From Pseudomonadaceae bacterium (GTDB taxonomy: Bacteria; Pseudomonadota; Gammaproteobacteria; Pseudomonadales; Azotimanducaceae), in contig JANSXA010000008.1 in NCBI GenBank assembly GCA_024743175.1, forward strand, positions 153,719 through 217,718: 64,000 bases of DNA, read 5' to 3'. The translations under genes were made by a program, and so were the position numbers. Below are positions 35,577 to 44,324 of this stretch, piece by piece. Numbering within the stretch: the first letter of the stretch is position 1; every line of letters begins with the position of its first letter. Below the pieces are notes generated by a model, which saw only the letters and a program-made list of their open reading frames with translations, was not told where the DNA came from and searched no databases.

Positions 35577-36179
35577 ATGATTGTACGCTATGCAATTGGC
35601 GTTGGACTCGGTGCAGTAATCACCTTCCTGTTGTTTTTAATCATGCAGGCGGTCATTGCCAATGATGAAGCAAAGATCGATGAGGGCGTGAAAGGCAAGC
35701 TCCTGGATATGGTACGTCTCGCTGAGGATGAAGATATTCAAACGAAGCAACGTAAACCGACGCCGCCACCCCCACCGGATGAGCCGCCACCGGATATGCC
35801 GAAACCTCAGTTTGATTCATCGGACGTCTCTCAGGGCGTTGACATCGGTGCGGTTGATGTAGACGTCTCATTGGATGTGGGCGGCGGCGGCTTCAGCTCA
35901 GATGGCGAGTATCTGCCAATTGTTAAAGTAGCCCCGGTTTATCCCCGACGTGCACAAACGCGTGGTATTGAAGGCTACGTGATCCTTGAATTCATAGTGA
36001 CCAAAACCGGCGCGGTACGCGATCCGGTTGTAGTAGAAGCAAAACCACCCGGCATTTTCGACCGGGCTGCAATTAACGCCGCACTTAAATTCAAATATAA
36101 GCCTAAGGTGGTCAATGGCGATGCCATCGATGTTGCCGGTGTTCGTAACCGCATCACCTTTGAATTGGCTGATGGATAG
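35577..36179 (+). CDS. tonB2: TonB2-type energy transducer
   Basis: A short 200-residue TonB. The N-terminal membrane anchor is GVGLGAVITFLLFLIMQAVI, and a brief Pro-rich spacer (TPPPPPDEPPPDMPKP) spans residues about 60-77. The C-terminal domain has VAPVYPRRAQTRGIEGYVILEF and the TGAVRDPVVVEAKPPGIFDRAAINA helix. The spacer is much shorter than in E. coli TonB, as is typical of TonB2 proteins. It transmits ExbB2/D2 motion to outer-membrane receptors; none is encoded in this window. Confidence 0.94.
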   Translation: MIVRYAIGVGLGAVITFLLFLIMQAVIANDEAKIDEGVKGKLLDMVRLAEDEDIQTKQRKPTPPPPPDEPPPDMPKPQFDSSDVSQGVDIGAVDVDVSLDVGGGGFSSDGEYLPIVKVAPVYPRRAQTRGIEGYVILEFIVTKTGAVRDPVVVEAKPPGIFDRAAINAALKFKYKPKVVNGDAIDVAGVRNRITFELADG

Positions 36180-36182
36180 GAG

Positions 36183-37505
36183 TTGGTTATGAATCAGTTA
36201 CTCAGAGTAATCACTGCGGCACTTGTCATTTCGGGGTTTTTGACCCTGAGTCCTGTTGCCATAAGCACGGCAAATGCGGCTGAAGAAAACGAGAAGCCGG
36301 TGAAAACCCGGCGCGTCCCGTCGATGAGCGAAATGGTCTACAAGAAGCTTTCTGAGGGACAGGAAGCGATCGATGCCAAGGATTACAATCTCGCTTTGCA
36401 GGTGTTGCAGGATATGCTGGATCGATCCAAGCGTTACAACGGTAACGAGATTGGTCAGGTTCACAGCATGATGGGGTACGTCTACTTCCTCAAAGAGGAT
36501 TACAGGAACGCGATCAAAGAATACAAAATGGTGGTCGCTCAGGGAGAAGATATACCAGAAGGTCTTGAACAGACCACATTGTACACCCTCGCCCAGCTGT
36601 CTTTCGTAGAAGAACAGTTTGATGATGCCTTGCGTTTCATGGAGACATTCATCTCCAAAGCCAACAACCCGGGCCCTGAACCACGAATTTTCATGGGCCA
36701 GGTTTATTACCAGATGAAAGACTTTGGTAAAGCCATCGGTCAAATGGAGACCGGCATTGCCATGGCCAGAGAACGTGGTCTGGACATCAAAGAAAACTGG
36801 TGGCAGCTGATCAACTACCTCTACTACGAACAGGAAAACATGCCTAAGGTCATTGAAACTTTAGAGATCCTGGTTCGTGACTATCCGAAGCGTGATTACT
36901 GGGTTCGACTTGCAGGCATGTACGGCCAGGAAGGCAGAGAAGATTTACAGCTTAAGACTCTGCAGGCTGCCTATGCTGGAGATTACCTGGATAAGCAAAC
37001 CGACCTGACAAACCTTGCAGGTTTGCTCATGCAGATCGAGATCCCTTACAAGGCGGCCAAGGTACTTGAGAAAGGTCTGGCAGATGAAATCATCGAGCGT
37101 GATTCAAAAAATCTGAGAGCGCTGGGTCAAGCCTGGCAATTGGCTCAGGAAACGGCGAAAGCTATACCGGTCCTGGAATCCGCTGCGCAGCTGGCAGACG
37201 ATGGCAAAATCTTTGATCAGCTGGCCTATGTCTATCTCGAAGCAGACCGCTATGACGACTGTATTCGCTCTGCAAATGGCGCATTGGATAAAGGCGGCGT
37301 CCGCAAGAAACAAAGTACCTATTTTGTGCGCGGATTGTGTCTGTATAACCAGGATAATCTGAATGAAGCACGCGGTTCATTTGTCTCCTGTCGTAATGAG
37401 GCACGCGCAAAAGAGGATGATACTAATCAGCGTACCTGTTTACAGTGGATAACGTTCATCGACCGAGAGAAAGATCGACAGGCGAAACTCGCAGCTGCTG
37501 GCTGA
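36183..37505 (+). CDS. TPR-repeat protein of the TonB2-type operon
   Basis: The 440-residue protein has a signal peptide (VITAALVISGFLTLSPVAI, ending near STANA). Successive tetratricopeptide repeats fill most of the remainder, including AIDAKDYNLALQVLQDML, MGYVYFLKEDYRNAIKEY, GQVYYQMKDFGKAIGQME and DQLAYVYLEADRYDDCI. This family closes TonB2-type operons in many gammaproteobacteria. It is probably a periplasmic assembly or partner-binding protein. It starts 3 bases after tonB2, and a strong terminator follows it. Confidence 0.9.
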   Translation: MVMNQLLRVITAALVISGFLTLSPVAISTANAAEENEKPVKTRRVPSMSEMVYKKLSEGQEAIDAKDYNLALQVLQDMLDRSKRYNGNEIGQVHSMMGYVYFLKEDYRNAIKEYKMVVAQGEDIPEGLEQTTLYTLAQLSFVEEQFDDALRFMETFISKANNPGPEPRIFMGQVYYQMKDFGKAIGQMETGIAMARERGLDIKENWWQLINYLYYEQENMPKVIETLEILVRDYPKRDYWVRLAGMYGQEGREDLQLKTLQAAYAGDYLDKQTDLTNLAGLLMQIEIPYKAAKVLEKGLADEIIERDSKNLRALGQAWQLAQETAKAIPVLESAAQLADDGKIFDQLAYVYLEADRYDDCIRSANGALDKGGVRKKQSTYFVRGLCLYNQDNLNEARGSFVSCRNEARAKEDDTNQRTCLQWITFIDREKDRQAKLAAAG

Positions 37506-37526
37506 TCGTTTGTTACATTAGGAAAG

Positions 37527-37551
37527 AGCCGGTCTAAGCGCCGGCTTTTTT
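37527..37551 (+). terminator. Intrinsic terminator of the TonB2-type operon
   Basis: AGCCGG (37527-37532) and CCGGCT (37541-37546) form a perfect stem with an eight-base loop, followed directly by a run of T. It lies 22 bases after the TPR gene stop and separates that operon from ribE. Confidence 0.85.
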
Positions 37552-37588
37552 GTGTCCGACTTATTGTTTTCAACGGCGGAGAACATCT

Positions 37589-38224
37589 GTGTTTACCGGT
37601 ATCGTTCAGGATCTTGTCACTGTTCAGCAAATTGATGATCAGGGTGATCTGATAAAGCTCACTTTGGATATGGGTGGCATGACAGATCAGCTTGTCCCTG
37701 GTGCATCTGTTGCAGTTAACGGTACCTGTCTGACCGTTACGGGTGTGGATCAGGGCAGTGTAACCTTCGACATCATTGTTGAAACTCTGCGCACAACCAA
37801 TTTGCAGGCACTGAAACAGGGTACCCGAGTTAACGTTGAGCGTTCTTTCAAAGTAGGGGATGAGGTTGGTGGACACGTCGTGTCCGGACATGTCACTGGA
37901 ACTGCAGAATTAGTCCATCGTCATGCCGAAGGCCACGAGCATGTGCTGACATTCAGCCTTGATCCGCAATGGATGAAGTACGTTTTCCACAAAGGCTTTA
38001 TTGCGCTGGATGGTGCCAGTTTGACTGTGTCTTCAGTGGATAAATCCCAGCATCAGTTTCAAGTCAGTCTGATACCGGAGACGCTTGCCCGTACCACCCT
38101 GGGTAGCGCTGAGCGCGGCGCGATGATAAATGTTGAGGTGGATGCGCAAACGGTCACGACAGTTGATACGGTTGAACGCCTGTTTGCAGACCCTCAGTGG
38201 CGTGAACAAGCCCTCGGCAAATAA
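37589..38224 (+). CDS. ribE: Riboflavin synthase alpha subunit
   Basis: The enzyme dismutates two 6,7-dimethyl-8-ribityllumazines into riboflavin. From GTG 37589 the protein is 211 residues, the family norm, and starts with the signature MFTGIVQDL. Two homologous lumazine-binding repeats follow (GASVAVNGTCLTV and FIALDGASLTV). The open frame extends upstream to 37550, but that part overlaps the terminator. Only 37 bases separate terminator and start, so there is no room for an FMN riboswitch. Other rib genes are not nearby. Confidence 0.95.
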   Translation: MFTGIVQDLVTVQQIDDQGDLIKLTLDMGGMTDQLVPGASVAVNGTCLTVTGVDQGSVTFDIIVETLRTTNLQALKQGTRVNVERSFKVGDEVGGHVVSGHVTGTAELVHRHAEGHEHVLTFSLDPQWMKYVFHKGFIALDGASLTVSSVDKSQHQFQVSLIPETLARTTLGSAERGAMINVEVDAQTVTTVDTVERLFADPQWREQALGK

Positions 38225-38238
38225 AACGTAGCAGTGAG

Positions 38239-40509
38239 CTACTGGCCGCGCTCTCGTTGCAGCTGGCGTAGATTGCCGATCACAGATTGAAGCGCCCGGT
38301 CAAAAACCTGAGATTCGTCGATGCGTTTAAGCGTTTTGTTTTCGACCATTTCCGCAAGCTCACCGCGGTTTTTCTCTAATACCTTCATACCCCTGCGATT
38401 CACAAAGATATAGTTGTTGCCGGGTTGTGTGATGGTTGCAAGCTTGCAACGCAGCATCCGATCATCGTCCGTGGAGATTTCAATCCAGGTGCCCTCAGTG
38501 ATCAACTTGAGTTGTTCGATGATGGTTTCCGGGAACGCACGCTCGTCGATGACCGTTGGTGGGGAAGCCAGAATGATTTCTTCCATCAACGCTTCGTCAA
38601 CGTCGAGTTCCGGGCGTTCATCTTCTTCCAGATAAGCACGGTCGTTGGCTGATAGAGAGTAAAGGTGTTCTGTCAGCCAGTTCTGGAATCCTTCGGTTTC
38701 TTCATCAGGGCAACCAAGCTCGGTCATCCCCGCGTAAATTTCGGTTACCAGGCTCTGCACAAGCTGGTCTCGGTTTTCAACTTCCTCAAGGTCTGACAGA
38801 GGTTGTAATACCCATAACAGATCATCCAGAGTTTTGACGCCAGCGTTCCACTGGGCAGAGGACTCGCCCAGTTTGATGATTCGCAGCGTCAGAACCCGTG
38901 TCCAGGTTTCGCTGATGAATTTGCCGGCTTCGCTGGGTAATCGCAGTCCGCAGGCTTTCTGGTTGACCAGATTCTGAACCTTCAGCTTTGCCTCTGTGGT
39001 TTTGGCTTTGCCAACCTCAGATTCTTTGACACGTTGTTCAACCAGCACGCTGCGTCGGTTGTCTTTACTGACGTACTGACGTAGTTCGGCTAACAGTTCG
39101 GCAAAAACATCCGGATTGTCGTTAAATTCGTTGAGAACGCGCAGGACAACAGATTCAATTTTGTTATACAACGCATCGCGTTTCAGTTCGTTAGCACTGC
39201 TCCAGCCAATGCCTGCACTGGACAACTCGTTGAGAAGCGCGCGCGCCGGGTGGGCGGTTTTTTCGAAAAAGGTCTTATCAATGATTGCCAGCTTGATGAT
39301 CGGTATCTGCAATCTACCAATCAGGGCTTTCATCGGGATCGCCAGATTGCGATCGTTCAAAATGTAGTCGAACAGCATGCCAACAAAGTTAACTGCATCA
39401 TCATCCGCCTGACCTAGCGACTTTTTAGCGGTGTCCGGCTGTGCCAATACCAGTGATCGAACATCGCTGAGCTCCGGGATGTGCTCAATATCGATTGGGT
39501 CGACCTGTGCAGCATCCTGCAGACGGCTTAAAACCTGTATCAGTTCGCCGGAATCCAGTCGGGGAAGTGACATCACCGGGCTACCTGACGCCGCTCCCGC
39601 TCCCTGCTGGTGCCCGTGAGCGTGCTGCTCCGGGTTGCTGCCTCCAGACCTTGCACTTGTCCCGGACAGCAGCGATTGCACCGTGTCAAAGCCTATGCTT
39701 CCGACGCCACCTGACATACCGTTAAAGCCGCCAGTGCTGGACTGCTCCCTGCTGCCCTGGCCAGACTGTTGATTACTGGCTGCAGTGCGCGTAACTGGTC
39801 CAGCGCGTTTCGGCGCTTTGTTTTTCAGATCTGGATGCACATCAGCGTCAACCAGAGCGCGGTTTGCGTTTTCGTAAACAGGCCCGAGCCGTTCCATGAC
39901 AAATCGCTCGAACAGCTTCATCAGGATGATGCGGATTTTGATATCAACTTCGAGTGTTTCCAGCGCGTTGGCAAACAGACTGCTCAGTGCCTGAGGTCCG
40001 AGAGGGTTGTTACGCTCAGTAATAGTCGTGCGCTTGGCGAGAAAATCCAGGCGTTTGGTCAGTTGCATGACGGCGATACTGTACTGGCTGGTGACTTTGG
40101 AAACGATGCCTGAGACAGCCACCGTCATTTCCAGTTCGTCCTGATCCAGCAAGGCATAATCTTCAGCATCAATCTCATCGCTGTCCTCGCCGTCCGCAGG
40201 ACCCGTTGAATTGAAGGCGTCGTGATAAGAATCGTTTAACCCGCGGATGAAGTTTGATGCCAGAGTTTTGCGATGCAAACGAATCATTCGCATTGAATCA
40301 AAATACATTTCCTGATGCTGATCAGACTGGGAACGGTCAGCTAACTCGAAGAGCGCATCGTCGGTATTGTTGAACAGGTTCTGCAACAGTTCGTTGAGCT
40401 GTTTTTTGCTTTGCTGGCGAATGGTATGAACGATAGGAGGGAGCGTCGCTCTTTGATTCCCTTCAACGTTTAGTTCTACGACCTTGACTTGGCTCACGGT
40501 GCTGCCCAA
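38239..40509 (-). CDS. DUF1631 family protein
   Basis: A 756-residue DUF1631 protein, a family common in gammaproteobacteria and sometimes misnamed thymidine phosphorylase. The N-terminal half is helical (LNELLQNLFNNTDDALFELAD and NALETLEVDIKIRIILMKLFERFV). A Gly/Ser/Gln-rich linker (about residues 240-320) is followed by a helical core containing HPARALLNELSSAGIGW. The C-terminal domain, with EGTWIEISTDDDRMLRCKLA and NNYIFVNRRGMKVLEK, looks like a small beta-barrel reminiscent of PilZ folds. Function is unknown. A PilZ gene lies just upstream on the same strand. Confidence 0.88.
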   Translation of the reverse strand: MGSTVSQVKVVELNVEGNQRATLPPIVHTIRQQSKKQLNELLQNLFNNTDDALFELADRSQSDQHQEMYFDSMRMIRLHRKTLASNFIRGLNDSYHDAFNSTGPADGEDSDEIDAEDYALLDQDELEMTVAVSGIVSKVTSQYSIAVMQLTKRLDFLAKRTTITERNNPLGPQALSSLFANALETLEVDIKIRIILMKLFERFVMERLGPVYENANRALVDADVHPDLKNKAPKRAGPVTRTAASNQQSGQGSREQSSTGGFNGMSGGVGSIGFDTVQSLLSGTSARSGGSNPEQHAHGHQQGAGAASGSPVMSLPRLDSGELIQVLSRLQDAAQVDPIDIEHIPELSDVRSLVLAQPDTAKKSLGQADDDAVNFVGMLFDYILNDRNLAIPMKALIGRLQIPIIKLAIIDKTFFEKTAHPARALLNELSSAGIGWSSANELKRDALYNKIESVVLRVLNEFNDNPDVFAELLAELRQYVSKDNRRSVLVEQRVKESEVGKAKTTEAKLKVQNLVNQKACGLRLPSEAGKFISETWTRVLTLRIIKLGESSAQWNAGVKTLDDLLWVLQPLSDLEEVENRDQLVQSLVTEIYAGMTELGCPDEETEGFQNWLTEHLYSLSANDRAYLEEDERPELDVDEALMEEIILASPPTVIDERAFPETIIEQLKLITEGTWIEISTDDDRMLRCKLATITQPGNNYIFVNRRGMKVLEKNRGELAEMVENKTLKRIDESQVFDRALQSVIGNLRQLQRERGQ

Positions 40510-40616
40510 CGGTTATATACGGGAGCAATTACACCAATTTAACGGCTAGCGAACTGAGTGCTGTCACACAGTTGAAGTGCGGTGCGGATCACACCTTTAG
40601 TGATGTCTGTATCAGT

Positions 40617-41039
40617 CTAGCGTGCGTAGGCGGTGGCGTGAAAATCGCGCCAATCGAGGATGTCGGTTGCGGCACCAGATTTAAGTTGAACACCTACAAA
40701 ATGCAGCTCTGCGCCGTTTTCATCGTATTCAGCCGTAGGGCGGCTCCAGCGTACCTCGCCGGCGAGGAAAAATTTACCCGGGCGGGATGCGACATCAACC
40801 CACAGGTCCAGCAGGGTGCCAACGGGTACAGGTTGCAGGGTTTTGAACTGAATACCACCCATCGACATGTTGACTGCGGTACAGGCCAGGGTCGCGCCTA
40901 CCAGGTCCGGTTCGTCAGCTGCCAGTACAACCTGGGTGAACAGACGATCGTCGCTTTCCTGTCGCGGATGCATGCGCTTGTCGTTGTTTGACATGCGGCG
41001 GACTTTGGCGCGATTAAATTCGATAATGTTGTCTGTCAT
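40617..41039 (-). CDS. PilZ domain protein, probable c-di-GMP binder
   Basis: The ATG at 41039 is preferred over an upstream start at 41162 because GGGAG lies about 10 bases before it and the protein then begins MTDNIIEFNRAKVRRMSNND. The 140-residue product has a PilZ domain with RMHPRQESDDRLF near the N-terminus, resembling the RxxxR c-di-GMP motif. The NMSMGGIQFKT segment matches the (D/N)xSxxG motif. It should bind c-di-GMP, unlike the holB-linked PilZ. It lies upstream of the DUF1631 gene with a 107-base gap. Confidence 0.85.
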   Translation of the reverse strand: MTDNIIEFNRAKVRRMSNNDKRMHPRQESDDRLFTQVVLAADEPDLVGATLACTAVNMSMGGIQFKTLQPVPVGTLLDLWVDVASRPGKFFLAGEVRWSRPTAEYDENGAELHFVGVQLKSGAATDILDWRDFHATAYAR

Positions 41040-41346
41040 CTGACTCTCCCGACGTTCCCTCACATCGTCCCTAATGTAAGTAAAGCCTCTGGGTTTACCC
41101 TGACGATTAAACGCATTCATCCTGAAGCATCGCTGGGGCTGGTTGAGATTGAGTAATGCCAAATCTATGCCATAAATAAAATAATATCAATATCAATAAG
41201 TTAGCGTATATATGCGAAATGCATTTGAGGGTCTTTTCGTCCCTTTGTGGCGCAAAATGACGCTGCAGGGCAGGCTGGCGCGGTTCTGTTTGGTGCTTTG
41301 GAGTGCTTTGGCGTACCATGCGCGCCGAAGAATTGTGGCGTATAAC
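41040..41346. other. 307-base gap: divergent promoter region of the PilZ gene and pyrF
   Basis: The centre is AT-rich (41158-41212) with repeated TATCAA units, as in AATATCAATATCAATAAG. Frames from both flanking genes remain open across parts of it but carry no family homology. I see no RNA gene or clear operator. It probably holds promoters for both genes. Confidence 0.5.
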
Positions 41347-42156
41347 ATGACCGTATATGACAAGCTGAGCGCTGCCTGGCAGTGTCAGAACTCGCTGCTT
41401 TGCGTTGGCCTGGATCCAGATCCAGCGCGTATGCCCGCTCACATCGCTGATGCTGGCGAACCCCTTTATAATTTCTGTCGTGCGATAGTCGATGCAACGG
41501 CGCAGCACGTTTGTGCCTTTAAGCCCCAGTTTGCACACTTTGCGGCACAGGGCGCTGAGAACGAACTCGCGCGTTTGATTGCTTACATAAAGTCCGAATA
41601 CCCACACCTGGTAGTGGTCCTCGATGCAAAGCGCGGCGATATCGGCAGCACCGCTGAGTATTACGCGCAGGAAGCGTATCAGCGTTACAACGCCGATGCG
41701 GTGACCCTGAGTCCGTATCTGGGTTATGAAAGCGTAGCGCCCTATCTCGCTTACGACGATCGTGGTGTTGTTGTCCTCTGTCGCACCAGCAACGCAGACA
41801 GCAACTGGTTGCAGAACGACAGCAGAGACACCCCACCTGTCTACCAGCGCGTTGCAGAACGTGTTGCACAATGGAATGACGCCGGTCAGTGCATGTTGGT
41901 TGCAGGTGCTACCTATCCTGAGGAACTGGGACAGATTCGCCGGCTGGTCGGTGATATGCCGCTGTTAGTCCCGGGCATCGGCGCTCAGGGTGGCGACCTG
42001 CAAGCCGTGATGGCCCATGGTCTTGATGGGGGCGGCACTGGCCTGTTGATCTCCAGTTCCCGCGGGATTCTTTATGCAGGTGAGGGTGACGATTTTGAAA
42101 GCGCGGCTGGCGATGCGGCTGCGGCGCTCAAAAATTCGATAAACTTTTTTAGATAA
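41347..42156 (+). CDS. pyrF: Orotidine 5'-phosphate decarboxylase, long (subfamily 2) type
   Basis: PyrF converts OMP to UMP. The 269-residue protein begins MTVYDKLSAAW and has the long type-2 signature LVVVLDAKRGDIGSTAEYYAQEAY, with the Asp-Lys-Asp catalytic array. N-terminal SLLCVGLDPDPARMP and the phosphate-binding late region LVPGIGAQGGDL are also present. The short E. coli-type PyrF is about 240 residues and reads differently around the active site. The frame is open upstream to 41212, but homology starts near 41347. Confidence 0.92.
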   Translation: MTVYDKLSAAWQCQNSLLCVGLDPDPARMPAHIADAGEPLYNFCRAIVDATAQHVCAFKPQFAHFAAQGAENELARLIAYIKSEYPHLVVVLDAKRGDIGSTAEYYAQEAYQRYNADAVTLSPYLGYESVAPYLAYDDRGVVVLCRTSNADSNWLQNDSRDTPPVYQRVAERVAQWNDAGQCMLVAGATYPEELGQIRRLVGDMPLLVPGIGAQGGDLQAVMAHGLDGGGTGLLISSSRGILYAGEGDDFESAAGDAAAALKNSINFFR

Positions 42157-42424
42157 CTGCAATAAAGTATTGATAAGTAAGCAAAATAAATACGCTACAA
42201 ACTTCCTATAGCCTTTGTTGGGGCGATCATTAAGATATAAGGCTTGAGCGCTCAAAGATTGTGGCGCACCGAAAAAAATGGCCTGCATAACCGATAATAA
42301 CCAGCGAGTAGCAAAACTCTAGAAACGGTGGTTATGGCAGTCACATTCACCCGCTGTGCAGGGTTAGCGCGGCTGTGACGTTTAGTTACAGCGTCATGTT
42401 TGGCGCAAGAGGGAGACACGGCGC
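42157..42424. other. 268-base gap upstream of the histidine kinase
   Basis: AT-rich for its first 80 bases (TAAAGTATTGATAAGTAAGC), then mixed composition up to the GTG at 42425, with GAGGGAGA as the ribosome-binding site about 10 bases before it. No gene, repeat or terminator was seen. Confidence 0.4.
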
Positions 42425-44299
42425 GTGACCCCAGACGCGGTCATCTTACGCTACCTACAGATTGTTGCGCCTTTGCGGTGCGATATCGAAGAGCTGTGCC
42501 TGTTGCTGTCTGCAGATGCAGACCTGCTTGCGCGCTGGCTGAAACTTCTGGATATCCCTGCAGACCTTGATCTGCTGCAAACCCACATCGCCAACCTGGA
42601 TGCGCATGAGCGCTCTGCTCTGGCTCGCGCCCAGGCCTGGTCTGTTCTACCTATCGTTGGCAGTGCCCGCTTGAGTCTGGATCAGTGGATGTCTGTTTTG
42701 CGAGCGGCTTGTCTCGCTCAGTTACTGGTTGATCACGTTCTGCAGGAAGATCGCACAGCTGCAGGTGATGCGTATGCCAACGTGCGATTGCGGGCGCTGC
42801 TGGCGGTATCCGGCGTGCAGTTGCTGCATGACCAGAAGTTATCCGCTCTGATCAAATACCGCGGTACCAATCCGGCGTTGCTGGAAGATGCCTTGCTTGA
42901 AATCCGTGTTTTTGCCGTGGTCGATGCGCTGGAAGTCGGGCGTGAGTTTGAGCTCGCACAACAGCTGCTCGGTCTGTCGCGACAAACCCTTGCCAGCCTG
43001 CTGGAGGATTCTGAGCGTGCGGCCAGCGAGCTTGTGGCCCGTTTCGGCGTTGGCCTGAATTCAGAGCGTGATGATAATGCCGCACAACAGATCTGGCTTC
43101 GTCAGCAGATTTCAATCATGACTGAAGGCATGGTTGACTGCCACGATTGGCAATCTCTGCAGGCTCAACATGATCTGGTCAGCCGCTGTCTCTTTCCGCG
43201 GCCGCCTTTGTTGCTCGTGAATCATCCTGACTCTGGCGTTCTACACGTATTGGGATACCCGGATTACGCCATCAGACTCGATAGTCGGACGAGTATTCTG
43301 TCCGCAGCGGCTCGAGGTTCTAACAGCCTCGGTGTGTCGGATAGTGATGACCTGGCCGTTGTTGATCGTCTGTTGCTGCGGGAGCTCAATACTGAAGAAG
43401 CTGTTGCTGTACCTCTGCAGATAACCAATGGTTCGGGTTTAATGTTGGTTGCCCTAGACGAAGACAGCGATATTGAGTTGCAGGCTGAGCTTTATGTTGA
43501 ACACTTACAGAACCATGCAGAACGCCTCTTTGAGGATGCCTCGAAGCCTGCAGACGAGCAGGTTGATAATGGGCAGGATCTGCTCGAACAGTTCCGTGCC
43601 GCAGAATACAATCGTTTGCGGGAAATTGTGCACGAAGCAAACAATCCGCTCAGTATCGTACACAATTACCTGCATATCCTTGAGCTACGCTTGCAGCACG
43701 AACCAGATGCAGTGGAGCAACTGGAGCTGATTGGTAGCGAACTTCGACGCGCGGGCGAAGTTTTTACCCGTGCCAGAGATATTCCACTGAAGACTGATGT
43801 GGACGTTGTGCCTGCCGGGACGGTCGCGGAAATTGATCTCGCTCCTTTCCTGGAGAACCTCGTTGAGCTGTTTTCCGGTTATGCCTCAAACGCCGGAGTG
43901 GATCTGTCCGCGCAGACGACGGGTACCGTTGGGGTTCTGACCACTCAAGTCGATAAGCTGTCGCAACTGCTCAATAACCTTGTGAAGAACGCGATCGAAG
44001 CCTGCCAACCGGGAGATGAGGTGTGTGTTGGTGCACGTGCTGGTGTTTACCGTGATGGTATTGTCGGTGTTGAGCTGTTTGTTGAGGATGAAGGGCCTGG
44101 ACTAGCAGATGATGTCCTGGACAACCTTGCAGGTGCAAAACGTTCTAGCAAAGGCGGCGACCATCAGGGGGTAGGCTTACAGGTAGCCTTCCGTCTGGCT
44201 ATTGAGCTGGAAGGTGCGCTGGACGTTCGCACCCTGGCTGGACAAGGTACAACTTTCAGTCTGTTTTTGCCCCGCGTGCCATCGTCGACCGCGGGCTGA
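42425..44299 (+). CDS. Orphan sensor histidine kinase with HDOD-like N-terminus
   Basis: A 624-residue kinase without membrane segments. The first 180 residues are helical and HDOD-like (LSADADLLARWLKLLDIP, RLRALLAVSGVQLLHDQKL). A GAF-like region follows at about 240-370, then the kinase core: H-box EIVHEANNPLSIVHNY, N-box LNNLVKNAIEACQPGD, G1 VEDEGPGLAD, and G2 DHQGVGLQVAFRLA. It therefore senses a cytoplasmic signal. No response regulator gene adjoins it; the nearest is uvrY, 2.6 kb away beyond two acyl-CoA dehydrogenases. Start is GTG 42425. Confidence 0.88.
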   Translation: MTPDAVILRYLQIVAPLRCDIEELCLLLSADADLLARWLKLLDIPADLDLLQTHIANLDAHERSALARAQAWSVLPIVGSARLSLDQWMSVLRAACLAQLLVDHVLQEDRTAAGDAYANVRLRALLAVSGVQLLHDQKLSALIKYRGTNPALLEDALLEIRVFAVVDALEVGREFELAQQLLGLSRQTLASLLEDSERAASELVARFGVGLNSERDDNAAQQIWLRQQISIMTEGMVDCHDWQSLQAQHDLVSRCLFPRPPLLLVNHPDSGVLHVLGYPDYAIRLDSRTSILSAAARGSNSLGVSDSDDLAVVDRLLLRELNTEEAVAVPLQITNGSGLMLVALDEDSDIELQAELYVEHLQNHAERLFEDASKPADEQVDNGQDLLEQFRAAEYNRLREIVHEANNPLSIVHNYLHILELRLQHEPDAVEQLELIGSELRRAGEVFTRARDIPLKTDVDVVPAGTVAEIDLAPFLENLVELFSGYASNAGVDLSAQTTGTVGVLTTQVDKLSQLLNNLVKNAIEACQPGDEVCVGARAGVYRDGIVGVELFVEDEGPGLADDVLDNLAGAKRSSKGGDHQGVGLQVAFRLAIELEGALDVRTLAGQGTTFSLFLPRVPSSTAG

Positions 44300-44324
44300 G
44301 CTGTCTGGCTTTCCGGCTAAGTGA

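Noticed and set aside
37506..37588. FMN riboswitch upstream of ribE
   Set aside because: Most of the space is taken by a terminator, and no RFN-element sequence is seen.
41963..42290. Minus-strand frame after pyrF
   Set aside because: It lies mostly antisense to pyrF, and its extra part is AT-rich noise.
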